A DNA stretch of 64,000 nt from positions 1-64,000 of the forward strand of contig NZ_WWEQ01000008.1 of the NCBI RefSeq assembly GCF_009857845.1, written 5' to 3'. This DNA is from Brevibacterium rongguiense (GTDB taxonomy: Bacteria > Actinomycetota > Actinomycetes > Actinomycetales > Brevibacteriaceae). The notes under the pieces are model-generated. The model saw only the letters and a list, made by a program, of their open reading frames with translations. It was not told the origin of the DNA and did not search any database. Shown piece by piece: positions 19,446 through 26,528 of this stretch. The first letter of the stretch is position 1. Each line of letters opens with the position of its first letter. Position numbers and translations under genes: made by a program.

Positions 19446-20207
19446 GTGATCATCCTGCTCCCGCCCTCCGAGGGCAAGACACCCGCGCGCTCCGGGCGCC
19501 CCCTGGACCTCGAGGCGCTGAGCTTCGCGCAGCTGGCGCCCGAGCGCGCCCAGGTGCTCACCGCCCTCGCCGAGGCCTCGGCGGCCCCCGATGCGCTCCT
19601 CACCCTGGGCGTGGGCCCCAGTCTGGCCGCCGACGTCGAGCGCAACACCCACCTGCGCACCGAGCACGCCGCCCCCGCGATCCAGACCTATACGGGCGTG
19701 CTCTACGGCGCGCTGGGCGCCGCCGACCTCGATGCGCGGGCCCGGCGCCGGCTGAGCGGGGTCTACGTGTCCTCCGCGCTGTTCGGCATCGTGGGCGCCC
19801 GTGACCGGATCCCGGCCTACCGGCTGGCGATGAAGACCTCGCTGCCGCCGCTCGGCGGGCTCGCCGCCTGGTGGCGGCCGCGCCTGGCACCGGTCCTCGA
19901 CGACGCATTCGCCGGCCAGCTCATCCTCGACTGCCGCTCCGCGGAGTACCGCCGGGCCTGGCCGGGGCCACCGGAGGCCGTCGTCACGGTCGAGGCCGTC
20001 ACGGAGACCGGCGGCAAGCGCAAGGTGATCTCGCACAACGCGAAGCACGCCCGCGGCGCGCTCGCGGGCCACCTGCTGCGCCGGGCCGGCCGGATGCCGG
20101 CCACGCTCGAGGCCCTCGAGTCCGCCGCCGCTGAGGCGTTCCGCGTGGAGCTGCGCCCGCCCGTCGGCGCGCAGCCGGCGGTCCTCACGCTCGTCGTCGA
20201 GGGCTGA
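19446..20207 (+). CDS. yaaA: YaaA family protein (peroxide stress / DUF328)
   Basis: A 253-residue protein opening with IILLPPSEGKTPA, the YaaA signature, followed by YTGVLYGALGA, YVSSALFGIVGARDRIPAYRL, the ILDCRSAEYRRAW segment and the C-terminal KRKVISHNAKHARGALAGHLL. In Escherichia coli YaaA lowers intracellular free iron during hydrogen peroxide stress and has a DNA-binding HhH-like fold. The GTG at 19446 aligns with the family start and is probably leaderless. It is convergent with the zinc-ribbon gene, 12 nt apart. Confidence 0.92.
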   Translation: MIILLPPSEGKTPARSGRPLDLEALSFAQLAPERAQVLTALAEASAAPDALLTLGVGPSLAADVERNTHLRTEHAAPAIQTYTGVLYGALGAADLDARARRRLSGVYVSSALFGIVGARDRIPAYRLAMKTSLPPLGGLAAWWRPRLAPVLDDAFAGQLILDCRSAEYRRAWPGPPEAVVTVEAVTETGGKRKVISHNAKHARGALAGHLLRRAGRMPATLEALESAAAEAFRVELRPPVGAQPAVLTLVVEG

Positions 20208-20219
20208 GGGCCGCGCCGC

Positions 20220-20945
20220 TCACGGCTTGACGAGCGGGACCTCGCACTCCTCGCACACGAACGTCTGGCCGCCGGGCGCCTCGGCGACGGCCGCCGCGGT
20301 GCGCCCGCTGAACGCCGTGCCGCAGGCGCCGCACGCGCCGGCGGAGATGAGCGCCGCGCCCACCCCGCCCTGCGCGGCATTCCCCTCGATCTGGGCACGA
20401 AACTCCACCGGGATGAGCGACGCCTGCGCCTCGAGCTGGGCGCTGAGGTCCGCGCGCTCGGCGTCCAGTCGCTCGGCGGTCTCCTTGCGCTCGGCCTGCA
20501 GCCTGCCGCCCTGCGCGGCCAGCTCCTGGGCCCTGGCGCGCAGCGTGGCGAGGCGCTCCTGCGTCTTCTCCAGCGCCTCGATCGCAGCCAGCTCGCCCTC
20601 CTCGGACTCCCCGAGCAGCCCCTGGGAGGTCGCGATGTCGCCCTGGAGCGCCACGAGGTCCTTCGACGTCAGTCCCTCGCCGGCCTGCAGCTTCGCCTCC
20701 ATGGCCTCGATCTGGGCGCGCCGCTTGGCGACCTCGGCTTCGCGCTCGGCCAGCTCCTGCTGCCGTTCGGCTTCGCGGGCCTCCCCCGCGGCGATCGTCT
20801 GAGCGGTCTCCTTGTGCTCGGCCGCGACGGTGCGCAGGCGCTCGAGCAGGTCCGCCTGCTGTGCCTCGTGCCGGTTGCGCCGCAACCGGCCGGCGATGTC
20901 GATCCACGCAGCGACCGCTCCGGCGGCTTGAGAATCGAGCTTCAT
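20220..20945 (-). CDS. zinc-ribbon coiled-coil protein (DUF164 / CdsZ-like)
   Basis: A 241-residue protein consisting mostly of a long charged coiled coil (about residues 20-185, rich in Glu, Ala, Arg and Gln) and ending in a four-cysteine zinc ribbon, CGACGTAF...FVCEECEVPLVKP. This is the C4-type zinc-ribbon family found in most bacteria and usually placed next to the Nif3-like gene, as here. No enzymatic function is established. The ATG at 20945 gives the typical MKLDSQAAGA... N-terminus. The preceding 218-bp spacer to the Nif3-like gene contains tandem repeats, so co-transcription is likely but the spacing is unusually long. Confidence 0.9.
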   Translation of the reverse strand: MKLDSQAAGAVAAWIDIAGRLRRNRHEAQQADLLERLRTVAAEHKETAQTIAAGEAREAERQQELAEREAEVAKRRAQIEAMEAKLQAGEGLTSKDLVALQGDIATSQGLLGESEEGELAAIEALEKTQERLATLRARAQELAAQGGRLQAERKETAERLDAERADLSAQLEAQASLIPVEFRAQIEGNAAQGGVGAALISAGACGACGTAFSGRTAAAVAEAPGGQTFVCEECEVPLVKP

Positions 20946-20974
20946 GGGCGACCTCCGTCGATCGTGGGTACAGA

Positions 20975-21055
20975 GTGGGACGCGGGTCCGGTGTAGGACA
21001 CGGGCATTGGGCTCAACACGGGTCCGGGACTGAACGCGGGTGCGGGACTGGGCAA
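20975..21055. repeat. degenerate 18-bp tandem repeat between Nif3-like and zinc-ribbon genes
   Basis: Four consecutive units of about 18 bp starting at 20980 share the frame AC(G/A)CGGG(T/C)-CGG-; a partial unit precedes them. The array occupies the spacer between two genes that are normally adjacent. Confidence 0.65.
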
Positions 21056-21163
21056 GGGGCGGGTCTGCGGCGCAACCGGGCCGCGCGCAGGCGCCGGGGA
21101 AAACGCGGGCGCCCGGACGGGGGCGGTCCGGTGCCGCGGCGCGGCGGCAACGCGGGCGGCCAC

Positions 21164-22018
21164 CTAGGCGAACCCCGGCTGCCCGATGCACAGGTCCCAG
21201 GGATCCGAGCGCACGGCGGAGAGCTCGATGCGCACGGCGAAGCCGTCCCCGGCCAGCGCGTCGGCCAGCTGCGCGGCCGCCCGGGGCAGCCACAGCGCCT
21301 CGGCGGCCCAGTGGGAGATGTCGATGAGGTGCGGGGTGCCGGCGCCCCGGTGGGCGGTGTCGCGGGCCTCGGAGGCCGGGTGATGGCGCAGGTCGGAGGT
21401 GATGTAGACGTCGCTGCCGGCCGCGCGCACCTCGTCGAAGAGCGAATCGCCGGACCCGCCGAGCACGGCGGCCGTCTCGATGCGGGCCTCCGGATCGCCG
21501 GCGACGCGCACGCCGGTGGCCGTGGGCGCCAGTGCTTCGGCCAGCGCCTCGGCAAGCTGCCTGACGGTCAGGGGCTCCGGGAGCGCGCCTGCCCTTCCGA
21601 TGCCCACGCCGACCGGGGCGCCGGCGGTGGGCGCGAGGGGCCGCCGCTCGCGCAGCCCGATGGCATCTGCGAGGACATCGGAGACCCCGCCCACCGCGGA
21701 GTCCGCGTTCGTGTGGGCGTTGAAGGCGGCGATGCCCGCCTCGATGAGCTCGGTGACCTGGCCGCCCTTGAGCGTGTCCGCCGCCACCGAGGTCACGCCG
21801 CGCAGCAGCAGCGGATGGTGGGTGAAGAGGAAGTCCGCGCCGGCCTCCCGGGCCTCGGCGATGACGGCATCGACCGGATCGAGAGCGCACAGGATGGACT
21901 CCACCCGCACCTCGGGCTGCCCGACGGCAAGGCCGACGGAATCCCACGACTCCGCCCAGGCGGCCGGCCAGAGGCGCTGGCAGGCGGCGACGACATCGCG
22001 AACGCGGGGCGAATCCAT
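21164..22018 (-). CDS. Nif3-like dinuclear metal centre protein (GTP cyclohydrolase 1 type 2 homologue)
   Basis: A 284-residue protein of the Nif3/YbgI family. The metal-binding segments are present: DFLFTHHPLLLRGV (two histidines), FNAHTNADSAVGGVSD and DISHWAAEALWL near the C-terminus. The N-terminus AESWDSVGLAVGQPE is also typical. Proteins of this family form toroidal hexamers; the biochemical role is unsettled. It is shorter than the forms that carry an inserted PII-like domain. The ATG at 22018 follows a minus-strand TAGGTT by 6 nt and is therefore probably leaderless; it shares a 48-bp divergent promoter with the acyl-CoA synthetase gene. Confidence 0.9.
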   Translation of the reverse strand: MDSPRVRDVVAACQRLWPAAWAESWDSVGLAVGQPEVRVESILCALDPVDAVIAEAREAGADFLFTHHPLLLRGVTSVAADTLKGGQVTELIEAGIAAFNAHTNADSAVGGVSDVLADAIGLRERRPLAPTAGAPVGVGIGRAGALPEPLTVRQLAEALAEALAPTATGVRVAGDPEARIETAAVLGGSGDSLFDEVRAAGSDVYITSDLRHHPASEARDTAHRGAGTPHLIDISHWAAEALWLPRAAAQLADALAGDGFAVRIELSAVRSDPWDLCIGQPGFA

Positions 22019-22024
22019 ATGTCA

Positions 22025-22030
22025 AACCTA
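22025..22030 (-). promoter_or_regulatory. -10 hexamer for leaderless Nif3-like gene
   Basis: Minus-strand TAGGTT ends 6 nt before the ATG at 22018. Confidence 0.45.
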
Positions 22031-22054
22031 ATACACGCCCGGGTGCGCGGGGGC

Positions 22055-22060
22055 TAGATT
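22055..22060 (+). promoter_or_regulatory. -10 hexamer for leaderless acyl-CoA synthetase gene
   Basis: TAGATT ends 6 nt before the ATG at 22067; the following TGCGCC is identical to the spacer at lipB. Confidence 0.45.
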
Positions 22061-22066
22061 TGCGCC

Positions 22067-23578
22067 ATGACGATCACCCCCATGCGCTCCTCGACCATCT
22101 CCGACGTGATCCGCCGCTCCGCGCGCCGCTTCCGCACGGACACCGCCCTGCGCTTCGCCGACCGCACGTGGTCCTACGAGCAGCTCGATGCGGCCGTCAC
22201 CGCGCTCGCCCGCGAACTGCTGGCCCGCGGACTGGAACCGGGCGACCGGGTGGCCGCCTATGGCAAGAACTCGGACCTCTACGCGCTCGCGTTCCTGGCC
22301 ACGGTGCGCGCCGGGCTCATCCACGTGCCGGTGAACTACCAGCTCACGGGCGACGAGCTCGACTACATCCTCGACAACTCCGGAGCGCAGACCGTCATCG
22401 CGGATGCGGACTTCCTGGGCGCCGTGCGCGCCACGCAGCGCGGCCGCGAGGCGCAGCTGCTGAGCTTCGAGGACCTGCTGCCGATCGTCTCCGCCCAGGA
22501 CATCGAGCCCGCGGGCGACGACGAGTTCCCGGTGGCTGACACGGACGTTGCGCAGCTGCTCTACACCTCGGGCACCACCTCGGCCCCCAAGGGCGCGATC
22601 ATGACCCACCGCGCACTCGTCCACGAGTACCTCAGCGCGCTCGCGATCCTCGACTTCACCTCCGAGGACCGCCAGATCCACGCGCTGCCGCTCTACCACT
22701 CCGCCCAGATGCACGTCTTCCTGCTGCCCGGGCTCATGGTGGGCTCGGAGAACATCATCGTGCCCGCGCCCGTCCCCGGTGAGCTGCTGGCCGCGTTCGC
22801 CGCCGAGCGCATCAACACGTTCTTCGCCGCGCCCACCGTGTGGGTGGCACTGGCCAACCACCCGGACTTCGACTCGTTCGACCTCTCCAGCCTGCGCAAG
22901 GCCTACTACGGGGCCTCGATCATGCCGGGGCCGGTGCTCGCCAGGCTGCAGGAGAAGCTGCCGGGCCTGGGCTTCTACAACTGCTTCGGGCAGTCGGAGC
23001 TGGGCCCGCTGTGCACCGTGCTGCGACCCGAGGAGCACGCCGATCACCCCGGTTCTGCCGGCCGGGCGGCGCTGTTCGTGGAGACGAAGGTCGTCGACGC
23101 CGAGGGGCAGACGGTCGAGACCGGGGAGCAGGGCGAGATCCTCTACCGCTCCCCGCAGCTGTGCGAGGGGTACTGGAACAAGCCGGAGGCCACGGCCGAG
23201 GCATTCACCGGCGGCTGGTTCCACTCCGGCGACCTGGTCCGCCAGGATGCCGACGGCTTCGTCGAGGTCGTCGACCGCGTCAAGGACGTCATCAACACCG
23301 GCGGTGTGCTCGTGGCCGGGCGGCAGGTCGAGGACGCCATCTTCGAACTCGACGAGGTCGCAGAGGTCGCCGTCGTCGGCCGGCCCGATGAGAAGTGGAT
23401 CGAGGCCGTCACCGCCTACGTGGTGCGCAAGGGCGAGCTCACCGAGGAGCGCGTCATCGCGCACGTGAAGTCCCGGCTGGCCGGCTTCAAGGTGCCCAAG
23501 TCCGTGCGCTTCGTCGACGCGCTGCCCAAGAACTCCTCGGGCAAGATCCTCAAGCGCACGCTGCGCGACGAAGACTGA
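22067..23578 (+). CDS. AMP-dependent acyl-CoA synthetase (FadD-like)
   Basis: Activates a carboxylic acid to its CoA thioester through an acyl-adenylate. The 503-residue protein has the A3 motif LLYTSGTTSAPKGAIMTH, the A5 motif FYNCFGQSELGPL, the A7/A8 hinge HSGDLVRQDADGFVEVVDRVKDVI and the catalytic Lys in the C-terminal NSSGKILKRTLRD. It resembles long-chain or medium-chain acyl-CoA ligases, but the substrate cannot be read from sequence. The start is the ATG at 22067 without a ribosome binding site. It stands alone, followed by a hairpin. Confidence 0.9.
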   Translation: MTITPMRSSTISDVIRRSARRFRTDTALRFADRTWSYEQLDAAVTALARELLARGLEPGDRVAAYGKNSDLYALAFLATVRAGLIHVPVNYQLTGDELDYILDNSGAQTVIADADFLGAVRATQRGREAQLLSFEDLLPIVSAQDIEPAGDDEFPVADTDVAQLLYTSGTTSAPKGAIMTHRALVHEYLSALAILDFTSEDRQIHALPLYHSAQMHVFLLPGLMVGSENIIVPAPVPGELLAAFAAERINTFFAAPTVWVALANHPDFDSFDLSSLRKAYYGASIMPGPVLARLQEKLPGLGFYNCFGQSELGPLCTVLRPEEHADHPGSAGRAALFVETKVVDAEGQTVETGEQGEILYRSPQLCEGYWNKPEATAEAFTGGWFHSGDLVRQDADGFVEVVDRVKDVINTGGVLVAGRQVEDAIFELDEVAEVAVVGRPDEKWIEAVTAYVVRKGELTEERVIAHVKSRLAGFKVPKSVRFVDALPKNSSGKILKRTLRDED

Positions 23579-23640
23579 CCGACGCACAACGGCCGGGGCA
23601 CGTCGTCGGTCGGTGCACGTCGTCGGCCGGCCGCAGGCGG

Positions 23641-23671
23641 CCGGGAGCCGCCGCATGACGGCGACTCCCGG
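23641..23671 (+). terminator. hairpin after the acyl-CoA synthetase gene
   Basis: A 13-bp stem (23641-23653 with 23659-23671) with one internal mismatch and a 5-nt loop, 63 nt downstream of the stop. Just before it a 16-bp direct repeat (GCACGTCGTCGG(T/C)CGG) occurs twice. Confidence 0.55.
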
Positions 23672-23703
23672 CCCCGTGCTCACGCCGGCGCCGGGGTACA
23701 GCA

Positions 23704-23758
23704 CACCGCGCCCGAGGTGCGGGCCGGGCGGTGCTCGGCCCGCACCTCGGGCGCGGTG
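23704..23758. repeat. 22-bp perfect inverted repeat with GCCCGAGGTGCG core
   Basis: 23704-23725 is the exact reverse complement of 23737-23758, with an 11-nt loop. It lies between convergent genes and may be a second terminator. The core CGAGGTGCG recurs in other spacers of the window (see findings). Confidence 0.65.
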
Positions 23759-23810
23759 ACGGTGGTGGCAATGGCGAACGCGGCCGGGCGGAATGCGCCG
23801 CCCGTGGCGC

Positions 23811-24230
23811 TCAGATCGCCTGGCCGGCCGCCTCGACCACCGGTGTCCCCTGGCCGCGCAGCAGCTTGGAGACCGGGCAGCGGGCGTGGCCGGCCCGGGC
23901 CGCCTCGAGCGTTCGCTGCGCGTCCAGGCCCGGGATGTCCACCCGCGCGCGCGGCTCGAACGCGTACTCCCCGTCCCGGCTCAGCAGCGCGACCTCCACG
24001 CTGACCTGCGGCGGGTGCGCGGCCGCGTCGATGCCCAGGCGCCCCAGAGCCGCCTCGACGGAGGCGGACAGGCAGGTGGCCCAGGACATCGCGAGGAACT
24101 GCTCCGGGTTCGTCCCGGCCTCCGGGTGCTGGGGCGGGCCCGTCGTCACGCTGGGCCCGTCGCTCAGGCTCACGGTGCCGTGGGTGCCGCCCGTGTTGTG
24201 CGCCGTCGTCGCGTAGATCCGCTCGCCCAT
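23811..24230 (-). CDS. OsmC/Ohr family peroxidase
   Basis: A 139-residue OsmC-fold protein with the two redox cysteines in SWATCLSASV (Cys53) and HARCPVSKLL (Cys118), the arrangement of organic hydroperoxide resistance (Ohr) proteins, and the N-terminal GGTHGTVSLSDG. These enzymes reduce organic hydroperoxides using dihydrolipoyl or other dithiols. The ATG at 24230 is preceded by a strong GGGGGAGGGG. Assignment to Ohr rather than OsmC is moderately sure. Confidence 0.9.
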   Translation of the reverse strand: MGERIYATTAHNTGGTHGTVSLSDGPSVTTGPPQHPEAGTNPEQFLAMSWATCLSASVEAALGRLGIDAAAHPPQVSVEVALLSRDGEYAFEPRARVDIPGLDAQRTLEAARAGHARCPVSKLLRGQGTPVVEAAGQAI

Positions 24231-24249
24231 GGGCCGCCCCTCCCCCGGC

Positions 24250-25524
24250 TCAGCGCTTGGCGGCGGCGCGGTTGCGGGCGGCGTCGACCTCGTCGGCGAT
24301 GCGCGGGCGCAGGTCGTCGAGCTGCGTGACGTGCTTGGGCTCGAGCTCCTCGAGCGAGGAGACGCCCAGCAGCTTCATGACGCGCGTGACCTCGCTCGTG
24401 AGGATCGCGAGCATCCGGTTGACGCCCATCTCACCACCGGCCATGAGGCCGTAGAGGTAGGCGCGGCCCACCTGCGTATATCGGGCGCCGTGGGCGATCG
24501 CCGCGACGACGTCGGCTCCGGACATGATGCCCGTGTCGACGTGGACCTCGAGGTCCTTGCCGACTTCGCGTACGACCTCGGGCAGCAGGCGGAACGGGAC
24601 GGGGGCGCGGTCGAGCTGGCGGCCGCCGTGGTTGGACAGCTGGATGCCGTCCACCCCGAAGTCCGCGAGCTTCTTGGCGTCCTCGACGTTCTGCACGCCC
24701 TTGACGACGACGGTGCCGCCCCACAGGTCGCGGATCTCGGCGAGGTCGTCGTAGGTGATGGACGGGTCGAACATCGTGTCGAGCAGCTCGCCCACCGTGC
24801 CGTTCCAGTTGCGGATCGCGGCGAACTCGAGCGGCTCGGTGGTGAGGAAGTTGATCCACCACTCGGGGCGCGGGGCTGCGTCGATCATCGTCTTGAGCGT
24901 CAGCTGGGGCGGGAAGGACATCCCGTTGCGCTTGTCGCGGTGGCGGGCGCCGGCCACCGGCGTGTCGACCGTGACGAGGAGGGTGTCGAAGCCCTGGGCC
25001 TTGGCCCGCTCGACGAGCTCATAGGAGCGGTGGCGCTCCTTCATCATGTAGAGCTGGAACCACAGCCGCGCATCGGGGGCGGCCTTGCGCACCTCCTCGG
25101 GGCTCGTGGTGCCCAGGGTGGACAGCGCGAAGGGCACGCCGTAGTTCTGCGCGGCGCGGGCACCGGCGCGCTCGCCTGCGGCGTGCATGAGGCGGGTGAA
25201 GCCGGTGGGCGCGATGCCCACCGGGAACTCGACGCGCTTGCCCAGCACGTCCCAGCCCGTGTCCACGTTCGTGACGTCGTGGAGGATGCTCGGGTGGAAC
25301 TCGACGTCGCGGAAGGCGCTGATGGCCCGCTGCAGGCCCACCTCGTTCTCCGCCGCGCCGAACGTGTACTCGAAGGGGCCCTTGGGGGTGCGGCGCTTGG
25401 CGATCTTGCGCAGGTCCCAGACCGTCTGCGCCTTCTCCAGGCGGGCGATCTTGGGGTTCTTGAACGGGTTCTCGAACTTCATGACCGACTTGAGGTATTC
25501 GAGGTCCGGGATCTGGTGCTCCAT
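24250..25524 (-). CDS. lldD: L-lactate dehydrogenase (quinone) / alpha-hydroxy-acid oxidase, FMN-dependent
   Basis: Oxidises L-lactate or a similar 2-hydroxy acid to the keto acid, passing electrons to the respiratory chain. The 424-residue protein has the FMN TIM-barrel signatures: [36 protein letters not shown], the catalytic-histidine motif [12 protein letters not shown], and [18 protein letters not shown]. The long N-terminus ([20 protein letters not shown] type) matches the actinobacterial lactate dehydrogenase branch. The ATG at 25524 has AAGGAG 5 nt upstream. The upstream spacer contains a DtxR-like sequence. Confidence 0.92.
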   Translation of the reverse strand: MEHQIPDLEYLKSVMKFENPFKNPKIARLEKAQTVWDLRKIAKRRTPKGPFEYTFGAAENEVGLQRAISAFRDVEFHPSILHDVTNVDTGWDVLGKRVEFPVGIAPTGFTRLMHAAGERAGARAAQNYGVPFALSTLGTTSPEEVRKAAPDARLWFQLYMMKERHRSYELVERAKAQGFDTLLVTVDTPVAGARHRDKRNGMSFPPQLTLKTMIDAAPRPEWWINFLTTEPLEFAAIRNWNGTVGELLDTMFDPSITYDDLAEIRDLWGGTVVVKGVQNVEDAKKLADFGVDGIQLSNHGGRQLDRAPVPFRLLPEVVREVGKDLEVHVDTGIMSGADVVAAIAHGARYTQVGRAYLYGLMAGGEMGVNRMLAILTSEVTRVMKLLGVSSLEELEPKHVTQLDDLRPRIADEVDAARNRAAAKR

Positions 25525-25869
25525 GGCGGCTCCTTCTGTGCGGCGTCCTGCGGACTGGGTGGCGCTGCCGGCGGCGCGTCCCGCATGGGGCCGCAACCGC
25601 ACAGCCTCGCTCTTAGGCAAGCCTATCTGGTTGGACCGCGGGTGCGAGGTGCGGGGGCGGTCACTCTGGCGCAGGGCGGCGGGCCACCATGGACCATGGA
25701 TGGCGGGGGTGTGCGCGCTCATGCGCGGCGATGACCCGCGCGGCGGGGTGCGCCCGCGCGGCGCGGCCGCACCCCGCCGGGGCCCGTGCACCGGTTGACG
25801 GGCCCCCGGTCGCCCAGTAGTCTGCCAGCAGCGCGCCGCGATGGGCCGCGCCCAAGGGAAGGCGGCCGC
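25525..25869. other. 345-bp divergent spacer upstream of lldD
   Basis: No gene is recognised. It holds the DtxR-like box (25612-25630), a candidate -10 TAGTCT (25817-25822) for the plus-strand gene at 25870, and one copy of the CGAGGTGCG motif near 25647. The remainder is GC-rich with short palindromic stretches. Confidence 0.4.
25612..25630. promoter_or_regulatory. DtxR/IdeR-like iron box (weak)
   Basis: TTAGGCAAGCCTATCTGGT matches the known 19-bp DtxR/IdeR consensus at about 11 positions, with the TAGGCAAGCCTA core forming an inverted repeat. It lies about 90 bp upstream of lldD. Function is inferred only. Confidence 0.35.
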
Positions 25870-26223
25870 ATGAGTGCCTCACTGCTCCACCTCATCATCC
25901 TGGTGATCGTCGTTGTCGTGTTCCTCGTCATCGCCGGTGGGATCACCCTCATCATCGTGCTGGTCACTCGCAGCAACAAGAAGCAGACGGCGCAGCGGCC
26001 GCAGGGGCCACAGCCCGGCCAGCCCGGCCAATACGGGCAGCCCGGCATGAACCAGGGGCCGGCACATCCCGGCCAGCCGGCCTACGGCCCGCCCGGCCAG
26101 CAGAGCCAGGCGCCCCAGTACGGTCAGCCGCAGCAGGGCGGTGCCGTGCCGCCGCAGGGCTCGCAGGGGCAGCGGCCACCGCAGGGCGGGCAGCCGCCGC
26201 AGGGCGGGCAGCCGCCAAGCTGA
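25870..26223 (+). CDS. small single-pass membrane protein with Pro/Gln/Gly-rich tail
   Basis: A 117-residue protein with one strongly hydrophobic segment (about residues 4-32, [20 protein letters not shown]) followed by a basic RSNKKQ stop-transfer and a disordered tail with repeats such as [11 protein letters not shown] and [15 protein letters not shown]. No domain is recognised. The ATG at 25870 follows GGGAAGG by 7 nt. The predicted topology places the low-complexity tail in the cytoplasm. The function is unknown. Confidence 0.7.
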   Translation: MSASLLHLIILVIVVVVFLVIAGGITLIIVLVTRSNKKQTAQRPQGPQPGQPGQYGQPGMNQGPAHPGQPAYGPPGQQSQAPQYGQPQQGGAVPPQGSQGQRPPQGGQPPQGGQPPS

Positions 26224-26359
26224 GGCCAGCTCGAATCAGAGCCGACCCACGGTCAGCGGTTCCCAGCGACCGCGCCGAACACGGCTCGCCTGGGCCGCTG
26301 CGCACCGCGCCTGTGGCATACTCGGAACTCGTCGCCGGCCTGGCCGGATGACGCAAGTG

Positions 26360-26433
26360 GGGCCTATAGCTCAGTTGGCTAGAGCATCTCGTTTACACCG
26401 AGAGGGTCGGGGGTTCGAGTCCCTCTGGGCCCA
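26360..26433 (+). tRNA. tRNA-Val (TAC)
   Basis: A full cloverleaf folds: acceptor GGGCCTA with TGGGCCC, D arm GCTC/GAGC, anticodon stem TCTCG/CGAGA around the loop TTTACAC (anticodon TAC), T arm GGGGG-TTCGAGT-CCCTC. The CCA end is not encoded. Confidence 0.95.
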
Positions 26434-26515
26434 CCCCACCTGCCCTTCGGCGATGTTTTCCCGATCGCCGCCGTAACGGCAGTGCGACCAAGGCCCGATG
26501 CCCTCCCCCACTGGG

Positions 26516-26521
26516 TAGCCT
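26516..26521 (+). promoter_or_regulatory. -10 hexamer for leaderless uvrA2-like gene
   Basis: TAGCCT ends 7 nt before the ATG at 26529. Confidence 0.45.
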
Positions 26522-26528
26522 GGGCCAC

